A stretch of DNA of 56,760 nt. It comes from Gammaproteobacteria bacterium. GTDB taxonomy: Bacteria > Pseudomonadota > Gammaproteobacteria > Pseudomonadales > Pseudohongiellaceae. The notes below the pieces were generated by a model. It searched no databases and was not told the origin of the DNA. It saw only the letters and a program-made list of their open reading frames with translations. How positions within the stretch are numbered: position 1 is the first letter of the stretch; every line of letters begins with the position of its first letter. The DNA is taken from assembly GCA_028825335.1 (NCBI GenBank), contig JAPKAI010000005.1, positions 1 to 56,760 on the forward strand. The letters are read 5' to 3'. Positions 8,108 to 16,585 of the stretch are shown here, piece after piece. Made by a program: the position numbers and the translations under genes.

Positions 8108-8437
8108 TATTCACCTCTTAGGAACTGCTTGATTAACTCTCTTGAGTTGACTCTTACTTAGTTCTCGAATTCATTTTTTCACGAACTACTTAGTCTATCT
8201 CGCCTGCAGGTATGCTCTGATTTTCTTAAGGATGAACTCAATCCCGGACTCAGAGCAACGACCTCAGTTTTATAATAATTATAAATTCGGCGAACCTGAG
8301 AACATGGACTTTCGAGCGGTCGTTGTCAAGGCGGCTTAACCTAGGAAAGGCCCCGCGTCTACAATACAGGTAGGAATCTCTAGACTCACGTCTATTCGCT
8401 GTTTATGCTCTGGCCCACAACGAAAAGAGAGGCTCTC
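8108..8437. other. Divergent intergenic region
   Basis: These 330 nt separate the divergent NHL-protein and symporter-partner genes and must hold both promoters. I see an AT-rich palindrome at 8269-8285 and a loose CTCTGA...TCAGAG inverted repeat at about 8214-8255. No credible ORF or RNA gene is visible. Confidence 0.5.
8269..8285. promoter_or_regulatory. 17-bp AT-rich palindrome, candidate operator
   Basis: TTTATAATAATTATAAA is a perfect inverted repeat (8-bp arms, one central base) midway between the divergent NHL and symporter genes. It could bind a dimeric regulator controlling one or both. Because it is all A/T, chance occurrence or a promoter element is also possible. Confidence 0.35.
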
Positions 8438-8971
8438 ATGCGCAGTAATTTAATATACGTGATTTTCGCTATCGTACTATTGATGACAGGCATTCTAGTG
8501 GCAATCAGCCTTGCTGACTCGGTGCCGAATGCGGCTGGTTTAGCCCATGCACAGTTCAACGGCATGCAGGCCGGCGGCGACGGTGCCGCGCGCCTAGAGC
8601 ACATTGGTGGCCTGGCCTTCGCCTTTCAGGCATTACTGCTACTACTAATCGTATGCCTCGCAGCGCTGGGCGTTGCCGAAGAGCGGCGCAGCACAGAATT
8701 CTGGGCATACATGGGTGGCACTCTGTTATTCAGCCTCTTCGTCTGGTGGCAGATGTACTCTGGCCACCAAGCCTTCCTAGAAACTGGGGTTACCAGCTAT
8801 TTCATGGGTTTTCCTGTGGCTACCGCCTGGCAGGTATATGGCACCTGGCTGGGGGCGATTCCGCTGATAATCTTGTACACCGTAGGCTTTCGGAAATTCA
8901 TCTTCACCATCGAGGATGAGCAGAAGTATGAGAAATTGCTAGAAAATATCGCAACAAAGTCGGAGCAGTAA
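8438..8971 (+). CDS. Small integral membrane protein coupled to a sodium/solute symporter
   Basis: This encodes 177 aa from the ATG at 8438, which has GAGAGG 6-7 nt upstream and is preferred over an in-frame ATG at 8405. About four membrane helices are visible (near 2-24, 53-75, 87-105 and 130-153). Between the first two lies a loop with HAQFNGMQAGGDGAARLEHIGG, and the C terminus is charged and cytoplasmic. I do not recognise a family. The stop lies 4 nt before the symporter ATG, so the two are translationally coupled and probably work together. It is larger than, and unlike, the DUF4212 small subunits known beside other symporters. Its role as an accessory subunit is inference. Confidence 0.68.
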   Translation: MRSNLIYVIFAIVLLMTGILVAISLADSVPNAAGLAHAQFNGMQAGGDGAARLEHIGGLAFAFQALLLLLIVCLAALGVAEERRSTEFWAYMGGTLLFSLFVWWQMYSGHQAFLETGVTSYFMGFPVATAWQVYGTWLGAIPLIILYTVGFRKFIFTIEDEQKYEKLLENIATKSEQ

Positions 8972-8975
8972 TTCC

Positions 8976-10472
8976 ATGGAAGCCTATAGACAGGAAATTA
9001 TCATTGGCGCCGTTATCATCTATATGGTTTTTTGTGTCATCACTGGTCTCTGGGCCATGCGGCGCACGAAGAATTCCAGCGACTTCTTTATAGCAGGCAG
9101 AGGCCTAGGACCAGTTGTCGTTTCTCTAGCCCTATTCTCTTCCACTCTAAGCGGTTTCGGATTTGTAGGCGGGCCGGGGCTGGTCTATTCGATTGGCGTG
9201 AGTTCGTTCTGGATGATCGTCATCTCATCCACCGGCTATGCACTAGGATTTTTCCTCGTAGCAAAACGAATCCGCATGATCGCAGATGTCCGCAATTGCA
9301 TATCCCTTCCCGATGTTCTTGCAGCAAGATACAACAGTGAAGCGGTTCGATTTCTTATTGCCGTTACAATCGTTCTTGGGGTAATGGGCTATCTAGCAAC
9401 ACAGATTTTAGCCATGGCTGTAGTGATGCAGGCGATCCTCTCTGGCACTGCCATGTTTGCGGACATAGGGCTCGTTACCTGTGTCGTTATTTCTTCTACC
9501 GTTTTGATTTTCTACTGCGTCACCGGAGGAATAATTGCCTCTGTCTATACCGATGTAGTGCAAGGCGCAATCATGATGATCGCTGGAGTTCTGATTCTAT
9601 TGACTGCGATGTCTGTCTTCGATGGCGGGATGCAGGAAGCGACCTCCATAATTCTTGCAGACGACGGCGAAGCGATGATGCCCTTCGGTGCTGCTGGGAT
9701 CATGGCTTCACTCGGCTGGTTCTTCGTCTTCGGTTTAGGACTTGCAGGCCAACCCCATCTTGTAACGAAGATGATGATGAACAGAAGCATATCCGACAAC
9801 AGAATCATCCTCCCGATGTCCCTGTTCGGTTACGTCATGGCCGCCCTACTATGGGTCTCCATAGGGATGATCATGCGCGCCGCTGTTATCGATGGCGTTA
9901 TAGAGCCGCTAGCTCTTCCCGACGATGCCGCCTCTCTCTTCCTTTCAATATTTACCAATCCGCTTTTGGCTGGCATTGTTTTTGCGGGCCTGTTTGCTGC
10001 AATCATGTCGACGTCTGATGCTTTCCTCAACATAGGTACAGCTGCAATAATTCATGACATACCTAAAGCTATTCAAGGACATGCAATTCAGAACGAGCTG
10101 TTCTGGGCTCGCATAGTTACCGTGATTTTGGCGGTCGTTGCAGCTAGCTTTGCGCTCTACTCACACTTTCAGGATGCCACACTAGTCGCCATACTCGGCG
10201 CCTTCGGCTGGGCGACCTTCGCCGCATCGATATTCCCAGTACTAGCTATCGGATTAAACTGGAAGGGAGCTACTGCGATGGGAGCCATTGCCGCGATCGT
10301 TTCAGCCTTGCTGATAAACTTTATCGTACAGCTCTCAGGTATAGTGCTGCCCTACGGCATACTCGGCGGACTGGTCGCGTTCATAGTCTCGCTCGCGTTG
10401 TTTATTGGCGTGTCTCTAGTGACGAAGAGGCCGGAACTGGATGCAGATATGGAAGCAGTTTTAAATATTTAG
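8976..10472 (+). CDS. Sodium:solute symporter family (SSF) transporter
   Basis: This encodes a 498-aa inner-membrane transporter of the SSS/SSF family, which imports small organic solutes with sodium. About 13 hydrophobic helices are visible. Family landmarks include the FFIAGRGLGP segment after helix 1, SLALFSSTLSGFGFVGGPGLVY, the VTGGIIASVYTDVVQGAIMM helix and the AAIMSTSDAFLN sodium-site region. The substrate cannot be read from sequence. It overlaps functionally with the small membrane protein directly upstream and is divergent from the secreted NHL propeller. Both could belong to one uptake and processing system. Confidence 0.9.
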   Translation: MEAYRQEIIIGAVIIYMVFCVITGLWAMRRTKNSSDFFIAGRGLGPVVVSLALFSSTLSGFGFVGGPGLVYSIGVSSFWMIVISSTGYALGFFLVAKRIRMIADVRNCISLPDVLAARYNSEAVRFLIAVTIVLGVMGYLATQILAMAVVMQAILSGTAMFADIGLVTCVVISSTVLIFYCVTGGIIASVYTDVVQGAIMMIAGVLILLTAMSVFDGGMQEATSIILADDGEAMMPFGAAGIMASLGWFFVFGLGLAGQPHLVTKMMMNRSISDNRIILPMSLFGYVMAALLWVSIGMIMRAAVIDGVIEPLALPDDAASLFLSIFTNPLLAGIVFAGLFAAIMSTSDAFLNIGTAAIIHDIPKAIQGHAIQNELFWARIVTVILAVVAASFALYSHFQDATLVAILGAFGWATFAASIFPVLAIGLNWKGATAMGAIAAIVSALLINFIVQLSGIVLPYGILGGLVAFIVSLALFIGVSLVTKRPELDADMEAVLNI

Positions 10473-10578
10473 AACACCGCTCTTCCCATTCCTAGACAGA
10501 CTCATCCGGCTTTACTAGGCCATTGTATTCAGGCTAACCTTATCCAATCGCTGCCTACTAGTTGGGATCCGATTCGAC

Positions 10579-10758
10579 ATGAATAGCTTGCTGGAGAGTT
10601 TGAGTAACGACTACTCGGTGATGAGCGACTTCACAGGCGCACCTCAATCATTTGATCGAAGTGAAATCGATTCAGTTAGACAGTGCTGGGGACTTAAAAT
10701 CCGCAGTGAAGCCCCGTGTTTAGTGGGTTACACGGCTAGCAAGGGGATTAGTAGTTAG
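10579..10758 (+). CDS. Short unidentified ORF (59 aa)
   Basis: An ATG-initiated reading frame of 59 codons ends in TAG just before the relic at 10764. The product (MNSLLESLSNDYSVMSDF...) is hydrophilic, without signal peptide or helix, and matches no family I know. The nearest purine-rich tract (GGGA) is about 12 nt from the ATG. It may be a real small gene, part of a decayed locus or chance. Confidence 0.2.
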   Translation: MNSLLESLSNDYSVMSDFTGAPQSFDRSEIDSVRQCWGLKIRSEAPCLVGYTASKGISS

Positions 10759-10763
10759 CCCAG

Positions 10764-10841
10764 GGATTGCTTGGTATTCTTGCTGGCTGGCGCCGCTACG
10801 AGTCCATGGGCATGAACGGTGACGGCACAGCGAAAGAATAA
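10764..10841 (+). pseudogene. C-terminal relic of a secreted protein like that at 17808-18791
   Basis: In one frame these bases read GILAGWRRYESMGMNGDGT followed by AKE and a stop. The 19-residue block is identical to the C terminus of the protein encoded at 17808-18791, which ends with PKED. Upstream the similarity stops within a few codons at an in-frame TAG. The two DNA segments differ at many synonymous third positions. The relic is therefore not a recent copy of the other gene; it is the tail of a diverged paralog that was lost. Confidence 0.85.
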
Positions 10842-10905
10842 AACCAAATAGGTCTGTGTTTTGAGAATAATGGCCCTCTATGCGGATCCAGTTTACCTAT
10901 TTTGA

Positions 10906-12015
10906 CTACCGTTCCAACTGAGGCACCGAATAGGGAGAACCTGAATCTGCGGCCTGGCGTAGAGAGAAAACATTGCCATCTATATCGTTCGCATGCACCT
11001 GCCAAAAAATTCCTAACAGAACTGGGTCGCTGACAAATTCCACACCCAGATCGGACATGCGCGCATACTCCGCCTGAATGTCTCCTACTTCAATTGAATA
11101 AGTGTAGCCGAGCGCTGTGCTGTCTCTGTTGCCTAAAAACTGAGTCGTTTCCGGGTTATCGTATTGCCAGAACTCCATGCTTTTCGATCGCTGAGCCATT
11201 CTGAAGAACATGACTTTAAGCTCCACATCGTCAACGTCAGTAGCGTCATCGAAAGTCACTCGGTCCGCGATATCAGCCGTTCGATAAGGATTGAAGCCCA
11301 TTATTTTTGAGTAGTAGTCGGTTAATCGCTCGATGTCATGCGTTACCAAGGCAACTTGCGTCATCCATAGGTCTAGACCTTGTTCTATCCATTCAGGATT
11401 TCGTGGGTCACCCCCTAAACGACTGAAATCAAGCTGCTCCAGCTCAATCATGTTGCCTTCCGGATCGTAGGCATAGGCATAAGTAACACCCTGACCCAAT
11501 AAATCTACAGGACCATCGCCACGACTGAGCATTTCAGCTCCTGCGCGCTTGAATTTGTCGTATCCCGACAAGTGTGACGGTGACTGAAAACAGGTGTGAG
11601 TCATGCCCGGGCCTTCTACAGGCATCTTGCTGATCGGTATATCACGGTTATGACTAAATTCCGTGAGTTCTAAAAGCATATTCGGCGCTTCGAGCACGGC
11701 TACCTCATACTCAATTCCTTCACGGCCAAATAGTTTGTCAGCTGCACTGTTGTTACGAACCACTTCTCTGCGAATTACTTTAAAACCCGAAGCTCGCTGA
11801 TAAAAATCTAGAGACGCATCCAAATCCCTCACCGATAATCCGATGTGATTGACGCCCATTAAGGTCGCTGTAGAGTCAGAGATTGTCGCATCTGGATCAA
11901 TCTCGTAGGCCATTGCCTGCGTTGAAATCAGCAGCAAGAATAAGCCCGAAAGAAACAAGCCGGAGAAGGTCGACCTGCTGCGTGGTTTATGTCGGTAAGA
12001 AAAAAGCTTGTACAT
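10906..12015 (-). CDS. Secreted two-domain VOC (glyoxalase/dioxygenase-like) protein
   Basis: This encodes a 369-aa exported protein with two vicinal-oxygen-chelate domains. Residues 1-36 form a signal peptide ending in AMA. Domain 1 (about 52-180) begins MGVNHIGLSVRDLDASLDFY and ends with EGNMIELEQ; domain 2 (about 210-355) begins TQVALVTHDIERLTDYYSKIMGF and ends with DIDGNVFSLRQ. His and Glu residues at the usual metal positions suggest that domain 1 binds a divalent metal. Members isomerise glyoxals, cleave catechols or bind antibiotics, and export to the periplasm is uncommon. A weak GAGAG precedes the ATG. It lies 78 nt downstream of the quinoprotein gene and is likely cotranscribed with it. 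Confidence 0.82.
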   Translation of the reverse strand: MYKLFSYRHKPRSRSTFSGLFLSGLFLLLISTQAMAYEIDPDATISDSTATLMGVNHIGLSVRDLDASLDFYQRASGFKVIRREVVRNNSAADKLFGREGIEYEVAVLEAPNMLLELTEFSHNRDIPISKMPVEGPGMTHTCFQSPSHLSGYDKFKRAGAEMLSRGDGPVDLLGQGVTYAYAYDPEGNMIELEQLDFSRLGGDPRNPEWIEQGLDLWMTQVALVTHDIERLTDYYSKIMGFNPYRTADIADRVTFDDATDVDDVELKVMFFRMAQRSKSMEFWQYDNPETTQFLGNRDSTALGYTYSIEVGDIQAEYARMSDLGVEFVSDPVLLGIFWQVHANDIDGNVFSLRQAADSGSPYSVPQLER

Positions 12016-12093
12016 AGTAGGCTCTCAAAAATTACGGCTTAAAGAATGATTCCACATTACTAAATAACTGCGAATTGGGTGTATACCCTGAGC

Positions 12094-13962
12094 TTAGTTT
12101 CCATCAAGTGAATAAACCAACAGAACATTACCTGGAGCCTCGGCCCACTTTTCATAACCCGAAGTGATAAAAATCTGGCCATTCATAATTACCGGGCCAT
12201 CTGATTCGATGGAGCCTCCTCTCGCTTCAATCCCATTGCGAGTGCCGAAGCTTTGCCGAGTATTGGTCTCCCAAAGTATGCTGCCGTTGTCGACATCGAA
12301 AGCGCGCAAGATGCCATCTAACCCACCGGCGAATACTAGATCGGCGGTGCTACTAACAGCGGCAGAGATTCCTTGCCAGCAGAGGAACGGACCCTCTTCA
12401 CATTTGTCTGGCAGGTCATTGCGCCACAGAACTTGACCGGTGCTGGGCTTTAGCGCATGGATGCCCGGATGCGCTGCGCCGACATTGTAGGGATTATTGG
12501 TTGGCAGATCTGAAACTCCTACGAAAAGCTTCTCGCCATTGGTGCTCATGCCATAGTGGATACCACCCATGGTGCCACCACTTCCAGCGCGTTGCTCCCA
12601 CACGAGAGCGCCTAAATTTGCCGGATCGAGAGCGTATACCATGCCTGATTTTTGACCGACCCAAATTAATTGACGGCCGTTCTCATCCTGCGCCAATATC
12701 GGGGAGGCCCCGATATCATAATCAGGCCCATCCTCTTCGGGACAGTTTGGCGTTCCTGTTGAGCAGGCACCATTCCAAGCATCGTCCTTAGTGAGTTGAG
12801 CGGCCCAGACAATCTCACCGGTCGCTAAATCCATAGCCAGCACGGCATCGCTATAACCATTTGCAGGTGATGAATAGTTCTCACCCGTACCCGCATAGAC
12901 CAAGTTTCTCTTTGCATCGATTGTCGGGCTCGACCAGATAGGCGCGCCTGATGGGCCGTACTGCTGTGTGCCAGCAGTGCTCAAAATAGTTGGCCGCGGC
13001 TCGTCGGTGGTATAGGTACGCCACAACTCCTCGCCAGTACTAATACTTAAAGCCACTAGCGCGCCACGAAACGTACAACAGGAATAATTCACTCTGGAGG
13101 CTAGCAGAACCTCCAGCGAAGACACCGGCACAATTAGCGTGCCCTCATGAGCGATCACCGACCCGGTTATAGTTGCTTGCGGGTGGTCATGTACTTCTTT
13201 CTTCCAATTTAACTCGCCAGTGGCAGCATTTACCGAGTAAGCACTGCCCGCAAAATCGCCGAACAAGAGCGTTTCAGGCACACCCTGCTCATCGGTATCT
13301 ACATAGATTGCCCCGCGCACTTCAGCATCGGCGCTATAGGTCCACCAAGGGCAGCCATTTGAATTATCAAGCGCATAAATAGTGCCTTCCTGACTGCCTA
13401 TGAAAGTAACCTCTGGCGTAACAACAGGCTGTGACCGCGATCGGGTTGCATCCGGAAACGCGAATGCCCATTTGAGTTCTAGCTGTCGGACATTATTCTT
13501 ATTGAGAATGCTTTCCCCAGCTTGATGGCGAGTATTTCCACTAACGCCTCCCCAGCCGTTCCAGCTTACCGGCGCGCTTAGGGATGCCGTTGCAGACAGG
13601 CTTGATTGACAGCTGAAACTTACATTTTCAGTGCGTGTTTCGTCGAATCGCTCACCGGTAAGAAAATAGGCAACGTTTCTTTTTTGTTCGCGCGGTAGAG
13701 CCATCCCTGAAGTCGCCATAGAGCCAGATTCAAGCGCCTCTACTATTCGTCTTGGTGGATACAGAGAAAATGCAGCTCGTTGCGGGGCTTCTAGCATGGC
13801 GCCTTCGTGGCATTCAGCACAAAATAATCGATATTGTGCTTCTCCGTCCGCTAATTCCGCTTCGTTCTGTGCATTCTGAGAAAACAGTGATGCAGGGGCA
13901 ACCAAGAGCAAGCTTGCTGTAGTACATATCCTGATTATTCTGCTTCGCATGCCTAGTTCCAT
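12094..13962 (-). CDS. PQQ-dependent dehydrogenase fused to an N-terminal c-type cytochrome
   Basis: This encodes a 622-aa periplasmic quinohemoprotein resembling polyvinyl-alcohol-dehydrogenase-like enzymes. After a signal peptide (1-29), a small cytochrome c domain carries the heme motif CAECH (Cys48, Cys51, His52). An eight-bladed PQQ beta-propeller follows from about residue 125, opening WNGWGGVSGNTRHQ. Blade motifs such as GTIYALDNSNG, GELNW, GLVYALDP and GILRAFDVDNGSILWET are visible, and a YSCCT segment offers the vicinal Cys pair typical of quinoprotein alcohol dehydrogenases. It would oxidise an alcohol or similar substrate and pass electrons to its own heme. An alternative ATG at 13950 would shorten the N terminus by 4 residues. 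The VOC gene follows. Confidence 0.88.
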   Translation of the reverse strand: MELGMRSRIIRICTTASLLLVAPASLFSQNAQNEAELADGEAQYRLFCAECHEGAMLEAPQRAAFSLYPPRRIVEALESGSMATSGMALPREQKRNVAYFLTGERFDETRTENVSFSCQSSLSATASLSAPVSWNGWGGVSGNTRHQAGESILNKNNVRQLELKWAFAFPDATRSRSQPVVTPEVTFIGSQEGTIYALDNSNGCPWWTYSADAEVRGAIYVDTDEQGVPETLLFGDFAGSAYSVNAATGELNWKKEVHDHPQATITGSVIAHEGTLIVPVSSLEVLLASRVNYSCCTFRGALVALSISTGEELWRTYTTDEPRPTILSTAGTQQYGPSGAPIWSSPTIDAKRNLVYAGTGENYSSPANGYSDAVLAMDLATGEIVWAAQLTKDDAWNGACSTGTPNCPEEDGPDYDIGASPILAQDENGRQLIWVGQKSGMVYALDPANLGALVWEQRAGSGGTMGGIHYGMSTNGEKLFVGVSDLPTNNPYNVGAAHPGIHALKPSTGQVLWRNDLPDKCEEGPFLCWQGISAAVSSTADLVFAGGLDGILRAFDVDNGSILWETNTRQSFGTRNGIEARGGSIESDGPVIMNGQIFITSGYEKWAEAPGNVLLVYSLDGN

Positions 13963-14245
13963 TGATCAATTCCGATTTTTAGTTCTTCTTGTATCAATAC
14001 TTCCTGCCCATTGGTAATGGCATAAGGATTTGTTAGATTGATCACAACAACGAATGCTACCGCTGCTAAGTGAGACTAGCACTATTGCTAAAACAATAAA
14101 ATTAGCTTGGTAGCATCGATTCAGGAAGTGATTATTGACTTAGGTCTCGCAGGAAAAAAGGAATCGTAACCCACTGGTACCGAAGAGAAGGGCAAGCCAT
14201 TTGGCAAAATTTTTTGACTGAAGGTGCAGTCACTGCTATCGATAG

Positions 14246-15043
14246 TTACCAGTTATCCCGTAAACCACGCAGGCCAACAAAGGTTGATCGATCATTTAAT
14301 TTGCTAACGTCAATACTCAGACTCGCCGCAATCCCCGCACGTACTTGCGTCTGATCCAGTCTAAAGAAAACATTAATTTCTCGCTCCATACCGATTGTGC
14401 TGACATAGCTTTCAGCGCTTAGCCCTGCCTTAAACTGCGCGCACAATGATTGAGCTGATTGATTATCAGGTTCTCGGTCGAGTGTGAACTGCAAATTATT
14501 TTCGATGTAGTCATGCCCCGGGAAAACACGCACATCATCCGCCAGCGGATAAAATTGATCGACGAATGTTTGGTACATGATCTCGGGCGCACCACCTAAA
14601 TCGCAGCGCCCTATTCCAGAATTGAACAATGTATCTCCACAAAACAGAGCGGGTAGCTCCGACTCAGCGCCAGAGTAAAACAAACATATATGGCTCATGG
14701 TATGGCCTGGAGTATCCATCACCTTCAGGCTCAGCTCGCCACATTGTAATGTGTCACCGGCTTGCAATCCTCTATCTACGTTCGGTATGGACTGCATAGC
14801 ATCGAGGTGGGAAACCAACTGCGCACCAGTTGCCTCAATGACCGGCTCATTACCACCAATATGATCATGATGGTGATGCGTGTTAGCGACAACCTTAATA
14901 CTCCATCCCAACTCTTCGGCAACTTGCAAACACAGTGCATGATCCAAAGGGTCAATAGCAATTGCCTCGAGGGTCTCTTCGCAGGCAAGCAAATACATAT
15001 AGTTGCTCAACGAATTGCGAATGGGTATCTGCCTAATTAACAT
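14246..15043 (-). CDS. gloB: Hydroxyacylglutathione hydrolase (glyoxalase II)
   Basis: This encodes a 265-aa cytoplasmic metallo-beta-lactamase-fold enzyme that hydrolyses S-lactoylglutathione to lactate and glutathione, the second step of methylglyoxal detoxification. The binuclear metal motif THHHHDH lies at 55-61. Further ligands are in DTPGHT, the FCGDTLF block and the VFPGHDY segment, which places a Cys-Gly-Asp where the family expects it. The C-terminal substrate-binding region is present and ends GLRGLRDNW, so the protein is full length. GGCGG lies upstream of the ATG. The MAPEG gene ends upstream, and the whole neighbourhood is glutathione-linked. Confidence 0.92.
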   Translation of the reverse strand: MLIRQIPIRNSLSNYMYLLACEETLEAIAIDPLDHALCLQVAEELGWSIKVVANTHHHHDHIGGNEPVIEATGAQLVSHLDAMQSIPNVDRGLQAGDTLQCGELSLKVMDTPGHTMSHICLFYSGAESELPALFCGDTLFNSGIGRCDLGGAPEIMYQTFVDQFYPLADDVRVFPGHDYIENNLQFTLDREPDNQSAQSLCAQFKAGLSAESYVSTIGMEREINVFFRLDQTQVRAGIAASLSIDVSKLNDRSTFVGLRGLRDNW

Positions 15044-15079
15044 AATTTTTCCGCCTTGATGGATATTGATTAAACAATC

Positions 15080-15472
15080 TTACATCAAAATTTGTGCAGC
15101 AAGAGAAATTTGACACATGAACCCGACAGCAAAGGCGAACGTGCGAACCCAGGGAATGCCAAGTGTATAAGCCACACAATGGACGACCCGGGCATAAAAA
15201 TAAATTGCACAGGCAAGGGCTGTAGTTTCGTTATTTGCTCCAGCAGCTTGAACTACAAAAACTAGCAACCCAAAGACGACCAAATTTTCTATAGCATTTG
15301 AATGGGCCTGTTTCATTCGCGCAGCCCAAGATGCCAGAGGCTTCGGATTCTCTGAGTAGCCAACCGCATTTATCAAACCCCTAACAATAATCGCATTCAG
15401 GATATAGGGCATCCACATCAGGGCTGTAAACACAGCTGTCCATGTCAGGTAGGTAAGTTCTATAGTTATCAT
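15080..15472 (-). CDS. MAPEG family membrane protein
   Basis: This encodes about 130 aa from the ATG at 15472 (a GTG at 15481 is also possible). It is a four-helix membrane protein of the MAPEG family (membrane-associated proteins in eicosanoid and glutathione metabolism), some of which are glutathione transferases or peroxidases. The family's AHSNAIENLVVFGLLV segment and the YFYARVVHCVAYTLGIPWVRTF block are both present. It lies 36 nt before gloB and is probably cotranscribed. Divergent to it is a TetR regulator followed by a GST, pointing to a shared thiol-stress role. Confidence 0.85.
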   Translation of the reverse strand: MITIELTYLTWTAVFTALMWMPYILNAIIVRGLINAVGYSENPKPLASWAARMKQAHSNAIENLVVFGLLVFVVQAAGANNETTALACAIYFYARVVHCVAYTLGIPWVRTFAFAVGFMCQISLAAQILM

Positions 15473-15842
15473 AGTTTTCACTCTTTCTCGTCAATTAGAA
15501 ATTCTTGGCCTATGGCCGTTTTACTCCCTTGATCATAACTATTATCAATGGCGATACAAGTCAAAGGCGATTGCGCATCTATCTGTATCATCGCTAAAAG
15601 GCATGCTTTTGAAAGGCTTGGTGCGTCACCCTAGGATCGTGGCGTCCAAAAGAAAACCTCCCATTCTCGGAGAGGCACTCCGCCTTCATAGAGAGCTTGT
15701 GAGCATTAGCTTTCCTTAGTTGTGGAAGTAATTTTTAGTGCAGTTTTTTACTAATGATGTAATATAGGACCATACGGTCCTTTATTCAAGTGATAATGAA
15801 TGAAATATTACTGCCTTCATTGGAATCAGAGGTTGTTTAGCT
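15473..15842. other. Divergent intergenic region upstream of the TetR gene
   Basis: These 370 nt lie between the divergent MAPEG/gloB and tetR genes. The half near tetR is AT-rich and contains the palindrome at 15766-15781. The rest shows no ORF with a convincing start and no strong hairpin. Confidence 0.5.
15766..15781. promoter_or_regulatory. Candidate TetR operator
   Basis: AGGACC-ATAC-GGTCCT is a 6-bp inverted repeat with a 4-bp centre, 61 nt before the tetR start codon. Size and symmetry fit TetR-family operators of the NemR-like GACC/GGTC type. Autorepression is the simplest reading; control of the divergent gloB/MAPEG genes, whose start is about 300 nt away, is less certain. Confidence 0.6.
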
Positions 15843-16436
15843 ATGGCAGGTAGGCCAAGAGAATTTGATGCAGACGACGCACGAGATATCGCGATGCGTC
15901 TTTTTTGGTCACAAGGCTATGACGCGACCTCTCTCAATGACCTGCTCTCGGCCATGGGGTTATCAAAAAGTAGCTTCTACCAAACCTTTGAATCTAAGCT
16001 CTCGCTATTTGAAAGCTGTCTCAATCGCTATCGAGAAATACTCGTCGGCACTATGACGGCGGGCTTAGCTAATGCTCCCAGTGCGATCGAATTCATAAAT
16101 TTTGCTATAGTCGATGTGGCAAATGACACTAGTGATCCTTTAGGTCGCCGCGGCTGCCTGATGATGAACACAGCAACCGAATTCGCGCAGCGGGATCCTG
16201 GGATTGCACGCTGCGTAGAAGCTGGCATACAAGCGACGCGAGACGTTTTTCTAGAAGCGATAACCGCGGCTCAAGCTGCTGGCGATATCGATTCTACTGC
16301 CAGAACTGAGGTTCTCGCAGATTACTTAGTGACCATTGTTAGTGGGCTAAAAACTCAAGTTAAAGCCGGCGCTAGTCATGATCGAATTGCTGACATTGCC
16401 AAGTTAACAGTGGTGGCCCTCCAACGTATGACTTGA
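15843..16436 (+). CDS. TetR/AcrR family transcriptional regulator
   Basis: This encodes a 197-aa cytoplasmic repressor. The N-terminal helix-turn-helix domain (about 1-60) is clear: MAGRPREFDADDARDIAM, then ATSLNDLLSAMGLSKSSFYQTF, with the recognition helix at SKSSFYQTF. The C-terminal ligand domain has a GCLMMNTATEFA block seen in regulators that respond to electrophiles or aldehydes, with one Cys (about 102) that could sense them. A palindrome lies upstream. The adjacent GST, MAPEG and gloB genes are plausible targets, which is inference from context. The start is typical of the family, although the ribosome site (AGAGG) is distant. Confidence 0.9.
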   Translation: MAGRPREFDADDARDIAMRLFWSQGYDATSLNDLLSAMGLSKSSFYQTFESKLSLFESCLNRYREILVGTMTAGLANAPSAIEFINFAIVDVANDTSDPLGRRGCLMMNTATEFAQRDPGIARCVEAGIQATRDVFLEAITAAQAAGDIDSTARTEVLADYLVTIVSGLKTQVKAGASHDRIADIAKLTVVALQRMT

Positions 16437-16585
16437 TACGTGTGAGTATGTCATTAGCTTGCTCTAGCGTGATTTCCCCTCATTCAAATAGGCTGCTATC
16501 CTTGCTGCAATTCCTGGCCCATTTCTTATTCAATTACTCGCCCGAAATTGCCGAGGAAAAACATCCTACATTGAGGTGACTTTTC

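Larger units (their letters stand above)
10473..10905. other. 433-nt gap with a short ORF and a gene relic
   Basis: This interval holds no full gene. It contains a 59-aa ORF (10579-10758) and a clear C-terminal relic of a secreted-protein gene (10764-10841), followed by AT-rich sequence. The upstream part has no visible structure beyond weak hairpins. Confidence 0.6.

Noticed and set aside
10670..10720. tRNA-Leu-like anticodon loop (GGACTTAAAATCC)
   Set aside because: No acceptor, D or T arms can be folded around it; resemblance is limited to the anticodon loop.
14054..14116. ATGCTACC...GGTAGCAT inverted repeat upstream of the quinoprotein gene
   Set aside because: 8-bp arms with a loop of nearly 50 nt are weak and could occur by chance; no regulator is linked.
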